Part shown: positions 1-5,770 of the stretch, in pieces | Position numbering within the stretch: the first letter of the stretch is position 1 | How the letters are laid out: the number at the start of each line of letters is the position of its first letter | Source of the DNA: Actinomycetes bacterium | GTDB taxonomy: Bacteria; Actinomycetota; CALGFH01 | Length of the DNA: 7,428 bases | Assembly (NCBI GenBank): GCA_030152105.1 | Contig: JASLIH010000542.1 | Coordinates: 1 to 7,428, forward strand | Direction of reading: 5' to 3' | Position numbers and translations under genes: made by a program | The notes under the pieces: model-generated | Database searches by the model: none | What the model saw: the letters and a program-made list of their open reading frames with translations, nothing else | Told to the model about the DNA's origin: nothing

Positions 1-566
1 AGGGTGTAGAGGATCCCGATCAGGGTCGCGGTCAGGATGGCGACCGGCCGGGACGGCATCGCCCAGCCGCCCCAGCTGCCGCGCAGCTCCACCCCGAACG
101 GCCGTGGCCGGTCCACGGTGGCAAGCCGGACCGCCAGCAGGACCGCCAGGAACGAGCCGACGAACACGACCAGGTGGCGGAAGCGCCGCAACGCCAGCAA
201 CGCGATCACGGTCGCCCAGCGCAACGCCCCGATCATGCCGACCGACCCGGTGGAGGCGACGATCGCCTCCATGAGGCCGGTCAGGCCGGGAAGGCGCAGC
301 CCGGCCAGCCACTGCACCACCGCGTCGTCCCACACCGTCACGGTCACGCCCACACTGCGCCGGGCCGGCCCGAAGGCGATCCTGGCCAGCACGACCAGGA
401 CCACGGCGGCGGCCAGCCACCAGACGCCGGTGGTCTGGATACTGCGCGGCAGCGGGGGCGGCGCGCCGGTAGGGCGGCGCCGGCGTCGCGACCGGCGCAC
501 CTCCGGCTGGTCCGGTTGCGCCGGTCCGGCGTCGCCCGGGAGGACCGGAGGCGGGGTGGGCTCCAT
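1..566 (-). CDS. Multi-pass membrane protein with degenerate PAP2-like core (N-terminal part; runs off left edge)
   Basis: The frame is open from an ATG at 566 to the window edge, giving 188 complete codons and no stop, so the C-terminus is missing. Residues 1-45 are a Pro/Arg-rich cytoplasmic tail that includes a basic run near 24-31. Hydrophobic segments lie near residues 49-66, 115-127, 131-148 and 175-188. Residues 146-156 (VRLATVDRPRP) followed by MPSRPVA at 170-176 resemble PAP2 phosphatase motifs 1 and 2 (RP, then PSGH). Here PSGH is PSRP, so the motif-2 histidine is absent, and the strict K-x6-RP spacing is not met; catalysis by the usual mechanism is doubtful. From memory, long actinobacterial proteins join such a PAP2-like N-terminus to a kinase-like domain and a flippase-like (lysylphosphatidylglycerol synthase TM) region; whether this one does cannot be seen here. 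A weak GGATGGA lies just before the start. The gene follows the histidine kinase after 74 nt on the same strand, so co-transcription is possible but not shown. Frame confidence is high, function moderate. Confidence 0.75.
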   Translation of the reverse strand, partial: MEPTPPPVLPGDAGPAQPDQPEVRRSRRRRRPTGAPPPLPRSIQTTGVWWLAAAVVLVVLARIAFGPARRSVGVTVTVWDDAVVQWLAGLRLPGLTGLMEAIVASTGSVGMIGALRWATVIALLALRRFRHLVVFVGSFLAVLLAVRLATVDRPRPFGVELRGSWGGWAMPSRPVAILTATLIGILYT

Positions 567-640
567 GCGTCCATCCTGCAACTAGGGCGACCGGCCAGTC
601 CACCTTCTCCAGCGCCGACCGTGCGCCTGGTGGCGGGTGC
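567..640. other. 74-bp spacer between kinase gene and PAP2-like gene
   Basis: I see no hairpin with a T-run and no clear promoter here. The lack of a terminator leaves open read-through from the kinase gene into the membrane-protein gene. Confidence 0.4.
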
Positions 641-2038
641 TCAGGCGCTGTGGGAGGTCCGCCGGAGAGGGAGGCGGACCCTGACGACGGTCTCGCCCGG
701 CCGGGAGTCGATGGTGATCGTGCCGCCGTGGCGCTCCACGACGATGCGCCGTGCGATGTCGAGGCCGAGGCCGGTTCCTCTGCCCACGTCCTTGGTGGTG
801 AAGAAGGGCTCGAAGGCGCGATCCACCACCTGGGGCGGCATCCCCGGGCCGGTGTCGCCGATCTCGACGACCAGGCTGTCCCCCTCGACGAACGTCGCCA
901 CCCGCAGGGTGCCCGTGCCGTCCATGGCGTCGAGGGCATTGTCGATCAGGTTGGTCCACACCTGGTTGAGCTCGCCGGCGGAGGCCTCGATGCGGGGGAG
1001 GTCGGCGCGGTACTCGCGCAGCACCGTCACGCCGCCGCCCAGCTTGTGCCCGAGCATGGCCAGCGTGCTGTCGAGGCCGTCGGTCACCTCCAGCTGCTGC
1101 ATCGACGCACGGTCCAGCTGCGAGTAGGACCGCACGGCGGCGACGAGCTCGGAGATGCGCCGCGTCGACTCCTTCACCTCTCCCAGCAGCGTGGCCACCG
1201 AGAGGGTGCTCGCCACCCACTCCAGACCCGGCCCAAGGGCCGATCCCTCCAGCACGGTCGCGGCCCGCGCGCACCAGTCGGGATCGGCGCCGGCGGCGGC
1301 CAGCGGCAGGGCGATGGCCCATTCGCGCTCGATGCCGTGGTCGGCCAGCCAGGACGAGAGCGCCTGCTCGCGGTCGGAGCGGACCAGCGGATCCGGGTCC
1401 GCCCTCTGGGGCTCGAGCTCATTCCTCAACGCGTCGAGGGCGGCGAACTGCTCGGCCGAGAGCTCGCTGCGGGCGAGCCGGCCTTCGGAGGAGAGCAGTG
1501 CCGCACACGCGGTCTGGAGAGCGTCGACCGCCCGGGTGGCGGCGGCTGCCGGATTGTTGAGCTCGTGCGCGAGGCCGGCGGCGAGCCTGCCCAGGGTCAC
1601 GAGCGACTCGCGTTGCCGGGCCGTCGACTCCACAGAGCGCGCGGTGTGGTACAGCCCCCGGATGAGGTGCCCGCCGAACGGGAACCAGGAATTGGAGCGC
1701 TCGCGCAGCACCTCGGCCGGCACCCGGAGCACACGGCCGGCGGTCACTCCCCGGCCTGTCGCGAGATAGACGCCGTGCTCGTCCCAGGCGCGGAACCCGC
1801 CCGCCCAGCGGCCCGGGACGTCCATCCTGGCGACGACGTTGTCCTCCCGGCCGACATGGCGGATGAGGTCGATAGCACCGTCGACGAGCAGCCACCAGAA
1901 GTCCGCGCGCTCTCCCTCGTGGAACAGATCGACCCCGGGCTCGACCGGTACCTCGGTACCGCCCTCGACCAGCTCGGCGAGCTGGTCGTCGCTGAGGCCG
2001 TCAAAGAGGCTGAGCGGGCGGAGCTCGTCGGCGCGCAT
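641..2038 (-). CDS. Sensor histidine kinase with N-terminal cyclic-nucleotide-binding-like domain
   Basis: This 465-aa protein has no clear membrane segment and is probably cytoplasmic. Residues 1-115 form a cNMP-binding-like beta-roll: LFDGLSDDQL at 11-20, EPGVDLFHEGE at 33-43 and LLVDGAIDLI at 50-59. The phosphate-binding cassette normally shaped FGE...RxA is not recognisable (WAGGFRAWDEHGVYLATG), so nucleotide binding is doubtful and the domain may sense something else or serve for docking. The kinase core is complete: H-box LAAGLAHELNNPAA with phospho-acceptor H158, N-box at 359-371 with N363 and N367, G1 DTGPGMP at 395-401, F-box FEPFF at 409-413 and G2 GRGTGLGL at 419-426. About 200 residues separate H158 from the N-box, roughly 100 more than usual; the extra block (about 180-285) sits inside the dimerisation domain. 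The start overlaps the stop of the receiver-flavoprotein gene (TGATG) and lacks a good Shine-Dalgarno sequence, which suggests translational coupling and makes that protein the likely cognate partner. Known family: NtrB-like soluble kinases. The partner assignment is inference. Confidence 0.93.
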   Translation of the reverse strand: MRADELRPLSLFDGLSDDQLAELVEGGTEVPVEPGVDLFHEGERADFWWLLVDGAIDLIRHVGREDNVVARMDVPGRWAGGFRAWDEHGVYLATGRGVTAGRVLRVPAEVLRERSNSWFPFGGHLIRGLYHTARSVESTARQRESLVTLGRLAAGLAHELNNPAAAATRAVDALQTACAALLSSEGRLARSELSAEQFAALDALRNELEPQRADPDPLVRSDREQALSSWLADHGIEREWAIALPLAAAGADPDWCARAATVLEGSALGPGLEWVASTLSVATLLGEVKESTRRISELVAAVRSYSQLDRASMQQLEVTDGLDSTLAMLGHKLGGGVTVLREYRADLPRIEASAGELNQVWTNLIDNALDAMDGTGTLRVATFVEGDSLVVEIGDTGPGMPPQVVDRAFEPFFTTKDVGRGTGLGLDIARRIVVERHGGTITIDSRPGETVVRVRLPLRRTSHSA

Positions 2039-2040
2039 CA
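2036..2040 (-). promoter_or_regulatory. TGATG stop/start overlap joining flavoprotein and kinase genes
   Basis: The stop TGA (2038-2040) of the receiver-flavoprotein gene and the ATG (2036-2038) of the kinase share one base. No purine-rich ribosome-binding site precedes the kinase start. The arrangement indicates coupled translation of a two-component pair. Confidence 0.65.
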
Positions 2041-3696
2041 GATCGTGGCCAGGTAGCGGTGCACGAGGTAGATGGACATCGCGCCCTCACCGACGGCCGA
2101 CGCGACCCGCTTCATCGAGTCCAGCCGGACATCGCCGGCGGCGAAGACGCCGGGAACACTCGTCTCGAGCGCGAAGGGCGCACGCGTGAGCGGCCACTGG
2201 AGTTCCCAGGTGGGGGCGAGGAGGTCGTGCCCGGTCACGACGAACCCCTTGTCGTCACGGACGACGTCGGGACCGAGCCAGGCGGTTCGGGGCGAGGCCC
2301 CGATGAAGACGAACAGCCAGCTCGAGGCCACCTCCTCGGTGACGCCGGAGTCCCGGTCGGCGAGGGTGAACGCCTCGAGGTGGCCGTCGCCCCGGCCCCC
2401 CACCACCTCGCAGCGATACCGCACCGCGATGTTGGGCGCGGCCGTGATCCGCTCCACGAGGTACCTGGACATCGTCTCGGTGAGCGTCGCGGCCCGGACG
2501 ACCAGCACCACCCGCTTGGCGTAGCGGGACAGGTTGAGCGCGGCCTGGCCGGCCGAGTTGGCGGCGCCGACGACGTAGACCTCGTCGCCCTGGCACTGGC
2601 TCGCCTCGCTGGCGTTGACGCCGTAGTAGACGCCACGGCCGCTGAGCTCGTCGAGCCCCGCCGCCGCCAGTCGCCGGTAGGACACGCCGGTCGCCACGAC
2701 GAGCGCACGCGCCTCGATCTCCCCCGAACCGGCGAAGCGCACGGCTCGCACGGGACCACGGGTCTCGAAGCCGACGACGTCGCGGGCGAGGACCATCTCG
2801 GCGCCGAACCGGGAGGCCTGCGCGTAGGCGCGCTGGGTGAGGTCGGAGCCGCTCAGTCCCTTCGGGAACCCCAGGTAGTTCTCGATCGCCGCGCTCTGTC
2901 CGGCCTGGCCTCCGGGGGCCTCGCGCTCCACGATGACGGTGCTCAGGCCCTCGGACGCCGCGTACACCGCGGCCGCCAGGCCGGCCGGCCCGCCGCCGAC
3001 GATGCACACGTCGTACAGGGGCTGTTGGGCGGAGGTGCGCAGACCGAGCGCGCCCGCCAGGTCCAGCGTCGAGGGCGAGCGGAGCGTGTCGCCGTCCGGC
3101 ACGAGCACGACCGGCAGGTCGGCCGGTGCCGCCTGGGCGAGGTCGAGCAGCCGCCGGGCCTCGGTGTCGCGCTCGATGTCGTACCAGCGGTAGGGCACGT
3201 GGTTGCGGGCCAGGAACATCTTGAGGTCGTGGCTGCGGTCCGACCACCGGTGCCCGACCACCCGCACGGCGGCGGTGTGGTCCGGGTTGGCCTGCCGCCA
3301 GTCGCCGAGGAGGTCGTCGATGACCGGGTACAGCCGTTCCTCTGGCGGGTCCCACGGCTTGAGCAGGTAGTGGTCGAGGCCGATGTCGTTGATCGCCCTG
3401 ATGGCCACGTCGGTGTCGGCGTACGCCGTGAGCAGCAGGAACTTCGCCCCGGGGGCATGGACCCTTGCCTGCCCGAGCATCTCGATCCCCGTCATCTGGG
3501 GCATCCGCTGGTCGGCGGCGATCAGGGCCACGGGCTCGTCGCGGAGGGCGAGCTTCGTCAGCACGACCAGCGCCTCGGCCCCCGACGTGGCCCGGACAAC
3601 GCGGTAGTCGGCGCTGTACCGGCTGGCCAGGTCGCGGGTGATCGCCGCCGAGGCCATGGGGTCGTCATCGACCGTCAGGATCGTCGGTCTGCTCAT
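2038..3696 (-). CDS. Response-regulator receiver fused to glutaredoxin-like and thioredoxin-reductase-like flavoprotein domains
   Basis: This 552-aa protein has three parts. Residues 1-135 are a receiver domain with acidic triad D10-D12, phospho-acceptor D62 (AADQRMPQMTG), switch T90 and conserved K113 (LLKPW). Residues 142-222 look like a glutaredoxin/NrdH fold (VRVVGHRWSDRSHDLKMFL at the start, DLPVVLVPDGD later), but the CxxC position reads WSDRSH, with no cysteine. Residues 226-552 follow the thioredoxin-reductase layout: FAD-binding GGGPAGL at 234-240, GGQAGQSAAIENYLGFP at 262-278, a second Rossmann motif VVGAANSAGQAA at 375-386 and FAD-contacting GVFAAGD at 516-522. The redox CxxC expected near residues 355-370 is replaced by GVYYGVNASEASQC. 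The only cysteines are C231, C368 and C429. It is therefore probably a flavin-dependent NAD(P)H oxidoreductase whose activity is gated by phosphorylation, not a working thioredoxin reductase. The gene overlaps the upstream 58-codon ORF by ATGA and the downstream kinase gene by TGATG. Annotation pipelines call such proteins fused response regulator/thioredoxin-disulfide reductase. Substrate unknown. Confidence 0.93.
   Translation of the reverse strand: MSRPTILTVDDDPMASAAITRDLASRYSADYRVVRATSGAEALVVLTKLALRDEPVALIAADQRMPQMTGIEMLGQARVHAPGAKFLLLTAYADTDVAIRAINDIGLDHYLLKPWDPPEERLYPVIDDLLGDWRQANPDHTAAVRVVGHRWSDRSHDLKMFLARNHVPYRWYDIERDTEARRLLDLAQAAPADLPVVLVPDGDTLRSPSTLDLAGALGLRTSAQQPLYDVCIVGGGPAGLAAAVYAASEGLSTVIVEREAPGGQAGQSAAIENYLGFPKGLSGSDLTQRAYAQASRFGAEMVLARDVVGFETRGPVRAVRFAGSGEIEARALVVATGVSYRRLAAAGLDELSGRGVYYGVNASEASQCQGDEVYVVGAANSAGQAALNLSRYAKRVVLVVRAATLTETMSRYLVERITAAPNIAVRYRCEVVGGRGDGHLEAFTLADRDSGVTEEVASSWLFVFIGASPRTAWLGPDVVRDDKGFVVTGHDLLAPTWELQWPLTRAPFALETSVPGVFAAGDVRLDSMKRVASAVGEGAMSIYLVHRYLATI
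3693..3696 (-). promoter_or_regulatory. ATGA stop/start overlap (translational coupling)
   Basis: The TGA of the 58-codon ORF and the ATG of the receiver-flavoprotein gene share four bases. The larger gene has no recognisable Shine-Dalgarno in the preceding 20 bases, so ribosomes finishing the small ORF probably restart here. This supports the small ORF being translated. Confidence 0.6.
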
Positions 3697-3869
3697 GAGA
3701 CCGATTGTCGCGTCGGTCGTGCCCGCAGCCAGAGCGAGACCGACCCGGGTTCCATGGTCTGGTCGACCACCATGCAGAGCTCGTCGCTCAGGGTGCCAAG
3801 GTCGACCTGCTGGCGCAGCCGGCCGCTGAACGCCTGGATCGTGCGGTCTCGGACCGGCCTGGTCGTCAT
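3693..3869 (-). CDS. 58-aa ORF matching only the C-terminal tail of an actinobacterial sensor kinase; possible gene remnant
   Basis: The ORF runs from ATG at 3869 to a TGA that overlaps the ATG of the receiver-flavoprotein gene (ATGA). Residues 10-49 (TIQAFSGRLRQQVDLGTLSD... ending EPGSVSLWLR) closely resemble, from memory, the extreme C-terminus of large membrane-bound actinobacterial sensor proteins, where the pattern is roughly FxxRLRxxVDLxxLxxxLxxVVxxTMQPxxxSLWLR. Nothing upstream can supply the rest: an in-frame TGA stands nine codons before the ATG. It may be the surviving 3' end of a deleted sensor gene, or a small stand-alone protein kept for translational coupling. Conserved residues are intact (no internal stop or frameshift), which argues for selection or recent loss. 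No Shine-Dalgarno is correctly placed for this ATG; a GGAGAGGG at 3891-3898 fits better with ATG triplets at 3875-3880, out of frame. The coding frame is well supported, but whether the gene is functional is open. Confidence 0.6.
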   Translation of the reverse strand: MTTRPVRDRTIQAFSGRLRQQVDLGTLSDELCMVVDQTMEPGSVSLWLRARPTRQSVS

Positions 3870-3979
3870 GCCATCATCATGCGCTGCTCACCCTCTCCGG
3901 ACCACGGGGGCCGCACCATCTTCGCCATGGTCTGAGTCCACCGTCCCGAGATCGTTACGGACGGCGGGGTCGGTGCTGG
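3870..3979. other. 110-bp spacer between exporter operon and redox-signalling cassette
   Basis: Read on the minus strand, this lies between the permease stop and the 58-codon ORF. It contains a 6-bp inverted repeat (3941-3964), a 5-bp inverted repeat ACCAT/ATGGT (3915-3931), a GGAGAGGG (3891-3898) and three tandem ATGs (3872-3880). A 20-codon frame begins at 3928 and ends by overlapping the ATG at 3869; it shows no family resemblance. I find no convincing -35/-10 pair, so the promoter of the downstream cassette is not located. Confidence 0.5.
3941..3964 (-). terminator. Weak candidate terminator hairpin after the ABC permease
   Basis: The arms CCGTCC and GGACGG are perfect complements around a 12-nt loop, starting 16 bases past the permease stop. 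There is no T-run after the stem in the direction of transcription and the loop is large, so this is not a canonical intrinsic terminator; it may be chance. Confidence 0.25.
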
Positions 3980-4765
3980 TCAGTCGTGGTGGACGAGGCC
4001 GGCGAACCGGCGGGCGGCGCCAACCTGGGTGAGGACCACCGCGGCGGCGACCGCCGCCAGCCCGGCCGCGAGCCGGCCACCGTCCAAGGTCCCGGCCATG
4101 GCGGCGCGGACGGCGTCGACCACGTGGCTGTAGGGGTTGACCACCGCGGCGGCGCGGACCCAGCCCGGCACCAGGTCGGCGGGCACATAGGCGGTCGACA
4201 GCAGCGAGATCGGCAGGAACAGCGGGACCAGGGCGGTCAGCGCCTCGGGGCTGCGGGCCCGCAGCCCGACCACGTAGTAGAGGCCGGCGTAGCCGAGGGT
4301 CCAGCCGGCGAGCAGCACGGCGATGGTGAGGACGGCGAGGGGGCCGCCGCGCATGGGGGCGCCGAGGGCGACCGCCACGGCCAGCACCCCCAGCCCGGCG
4401 ACGGTCACCCGGGCCACATCGAACCCCAGCCGGCCGAGGACGAAGGCGGCCGGGTGGACCGGCAGGAGCCGGAGGCGGTCAAGGAAGCCGGTCTGGAGAT
4501 CTCGGACCAGGCCCAGGGCGGAGTGGCCAGCCCCGAACATGGCCGCCATGAGCACGACCGCCGGGGTCATCCAGCCCAGATAGCTGCCGGCGGGGAAGCC
4601 GGGCAGGTCGGCGACCCTGGCGTAGACCTGGGAGAACAGTCCGATGATGAGCAGCGGGAACGCGACCGGGAAGACGAAGGCCAGGGCGGGCTCGCGGAGG
4701 CCGGCGCGCAGGCTGCGGCCGAACACCAGCCGGGTCTGGCGGGCCAGGGAGGCAATCTGGTCCAT
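3980..4765 (-). CDS. ABC-2 type exporter permease, DrrB-like
   Basis: This 261-aa inner-membrane protein would form the channel of an ABC exporter with the ATPase encoded just upstream. About six hydrophobic segments are visible: residues 27-47, 64-88, 117-136, 143-167, 175-195 and 232-251. NPYSHVVDAVRAAM at 210-223 is the conserved ABC-2/DrrB motif before the last helix, and the RDLQTGFLDRLRLLPV loop at 88-103 is also typical. Length is usual for the family (about 250-280 aa). The frame stays open upstream to 4894, but the extra N-terminus is Pro/Ser/Trp-rich shadow overlapping the ATPase gene. The ATG at 4765 is preceded by GAGGAG at 4771-4776 with a 5-base gap and lies 10 bases after the ATPase stop, so I chose it. 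Substrate cannot be told; DrrAB-type pumps commonly export lipophilic drugs, antibiotics or lipids. Confidence 0.92.
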   Translation of the reverse strand: MDQIASLARQTRLVFGRSLRAGLREPALAFVFPVAFPLLIIGLFSQVYARVADLPGFPAGSYLGWMTPAVVLMAAMFGAGHSALGLVRDLQTGFLDRLRLLPVHPAAFVLGRLGFDVARVTVAGLGVLAVAVALGAPMRGGPLAVLTIAVLLAGWTLGYAGLYYVVGLRARSPEALTALVPLFLPISLLSTAYVPADLVPGWVRAAAVVNPYSHVVDAVRAAMAGTLDGGRLAAGLAAVAAAVVLTQVGAARRFAGLVHHD

Positions 4766-4770
4766 GGAGG

Positions 4771-4776
4771 CTCCTC
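4771..4776 (-). promoter_or_regulatory. Ribosome-binding site fixing the permease start
   Basis: GAGGAG, read on the minus strand, stands 5 bases before the ATG at 4765 and touches the last base of the ATPase stop codon (TAG, 4776-4778). It decides against the longer upstream start. Confidence 0.8.
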
Positions 4777-5732
4777 TAGGTATGGGCGGCGGCCAAGGCC
4801 ACCGGCGGGCTGGTGAGGGGCTGGGAGCCGGTGAGCGCCAGGTAGGCGTCCTCCAGGGTGGGCTCGTCCAGGTGGAACTCGGCGATCGGGGCACCGGCCC
4901 GGATCAGCTCGTCGAGCAGGATGTGGGCCTGGTCGGCCGATGCCACCGGGCGGGTGATCCACCCGTGCTGGTCGGGGGCGTGGCCGTTGGCCGCCCAGGT
5001 GGGGGAGGGTCCCTGCTCGTCGACCTGGAGCCGCAGCCGCAGCCCCCCGTGGCGGCGGCGCAGCCCGGCCGGGGTGTCCTGGGCGACCAGGCGCCCGGCC
5101 TGGAGGACGGCGATGTGGTCCGCGAGCTGGGCGGCCTCCTCCAGGTACTGGGTGGTGAGGAAGATGGCGCTGCCGTCGTCGCGCAGCTCGCCGACCTGCT
5201 CCCAGAGCGCCCGCCGGCTCTGGGGGTCCAGCCCGGTGGTGGGCTCGTCCAGGAACAGCACCTTCGGCTGGTGGAGCAGGGCGGCGGCGAGGTCGAGCCG
5301 GCGCCGGGTGCCGCCAGAGTAGGTGGCGATCCGGCGGCCGAGGACAGGGCCAAGACCGAAGCGGTCCACCACCTCGCCGACCCTGGCCCGGGCGACGCCG
5401 GTCGGCAGCGCCCACAGGGCGGCCAGCCATTGCAGCAGCTCCCGGCCGGTCATGGTCTCGTCCAGGGCCGCCTGCTGCATGGTGACCCCGATGGCGCGCC
5501 GCACCGCTCCCGGATGCTGGCGGACGTCGTGGCCGGCGACCCGGGCCGTTCCGGTGGTGGCGGCGGTCAGGGTGGTGAGGATGCGGATGGTGGTGGTCTT
5601 GCCCGAGCCGTTGCGGCCCAGGTAGGCGTAGATCTCGCCGTAGGCGGCGCGGATGGACACCTCGTCCAGCGCCCGCACGCCGCCCGGGTAGGCCTTGCCC
5701 AGCTTCGTCGTCTCGATCGCCGCCTCGTCCAC
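4776..5732 (-). CDS. ABC exporter ATPase, DrrA-like
   Basis: This 318-aa cytoplasmic ATPase powers the adjacent permease. Motifs: Walker A GRNGSGKTT at 39-47, Q-loop in MQQAALDE at 85-92, signature YSGGTRRRL at 138-146, Walker B VLFLDEP at 158-164, D-loop GLD at 167-169, and the switch region TTQYLEEA at 193-200. Gln195 replaces the usual switch histidine, a known trait of the DrrA group. Residues 225-318 form the DrrA C-terminal extension, including EPTLEDAYLALTG at 290-302. I set the start at the GTG at 5732, where GGGGAGGG (5736-5743) provides a ribosome-binding site and the protein begins MDEAAIETTKLGKAYPGG, as is normal for the family. The frame stays open to 5996, but that would run across the operators and into the divergent TetR gene. 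It is the first gene of a two-gene operon, probably repressed by the divergent TetR. Confidence 0.95.
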   Translation of the reverse strand: MDEAAIETTKLGKAYPGGVRALDEVSIRAAYGEIYAYLGRNGSGKTTTIRILTTLTAATTGTARVAGHDVRQHPGAVRRAIGVTMQQAALDETMTGRELLQWLAALWALPTGVARARVGEVVDRFGLGPVLGRRIATYSGGTRRRLDLAAALLHQPKVLFLDEPTTGLDPQSRRALWEQVGELRDDGSAIFLTTQYLEEAAQLADHIAVLQAGRLVAQDTPAGLRRRHGGLRLRLQVDEQGPSPTWAANGHAPDQHGWITRPVASADQAHILLDELIRAGAPIAEFHLDEPTLEDAYLALTGSQPLTSPPVALAAAHT

Positions 5733-5735
5733 GGT

Positions 5736-5743
5736 CCCTCCCC
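5736..5743 (-). promoter_or_regulatory. Ribosome-binding site for the GTG start of the ABC ATPase
   Basis: GGGGAGGG on the minus strand lies 3 bases before the GTG at 5730-5732. It supports this GTG over start codons further upstream, which would place coding sequence over the operator region. Confidence 0.7.
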
Positions 5744-5753
5744 GTGATAGTGT

Positions 5754-5770
5754 TGACTGACTATCAGTCA
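5754..5770. promoter_or_regulatory. TetR-type operator site A (perfect palindrome)
   Basis: TGACTGACTATCAGTCA has perfect 7-bp arms around a 3-bp centre. It lies just downstream of the proposed exporter -10 element, at or near the predicted transcription start, so a bound repressor would block the exporter operon. TGACTGA/TCAGTCA half-sites are common among TetR-family operators. Confidence 0.72.

Noticed and set aside
650..2056. 468-codon plus-strand open frame opposite the kinase gene
   Set aside because: The minus-strand frame has complete histidine-kinase motifs; this one has none and is compositionally a shadow.
3760..3769. 10-bp perfect palindrome TGGTCGACCA
   Set aside because: It lies inside the 58-codon ORF, encodes ordinary residues (VVDQ) and is not repeated near any promoter; probably chance.
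2059..4032. 657-codon plus-strand open frame
   Set aside because: It is the antisense of the receiver-flavoprotein gene. Its product is Gly/Arg/His/Val-rich low-complexity sequence with no family motif, as expected for shadow frames in GC-rich DNA.
4766..4894. Upstream extension of the permease frame to an ATG at 4894
   Set aside because: The extra 43 residues are Pro/Ser/Trp-rich, overlap the ATPase coding sequence and lack a ribosome-binding site, whereas the ATG at 4765 has GAGGAG at good spacing.
5148..5150. Gln195 instead of His in the ABC ATPase switch region as a possible inactivating change
   Set aside because: TTQYLEEA is the normal form in the DrrA group, so this is not an anomaly.
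4644..5747. 367-codon plus-strand open frame opposite the ABC ATPase, and a similar one at 3986-4816 opposite the permease
   Set aside because: Both are Gly/Gln/Asp/His-rich antisense frames of well-supported transporter genes, without motifs.
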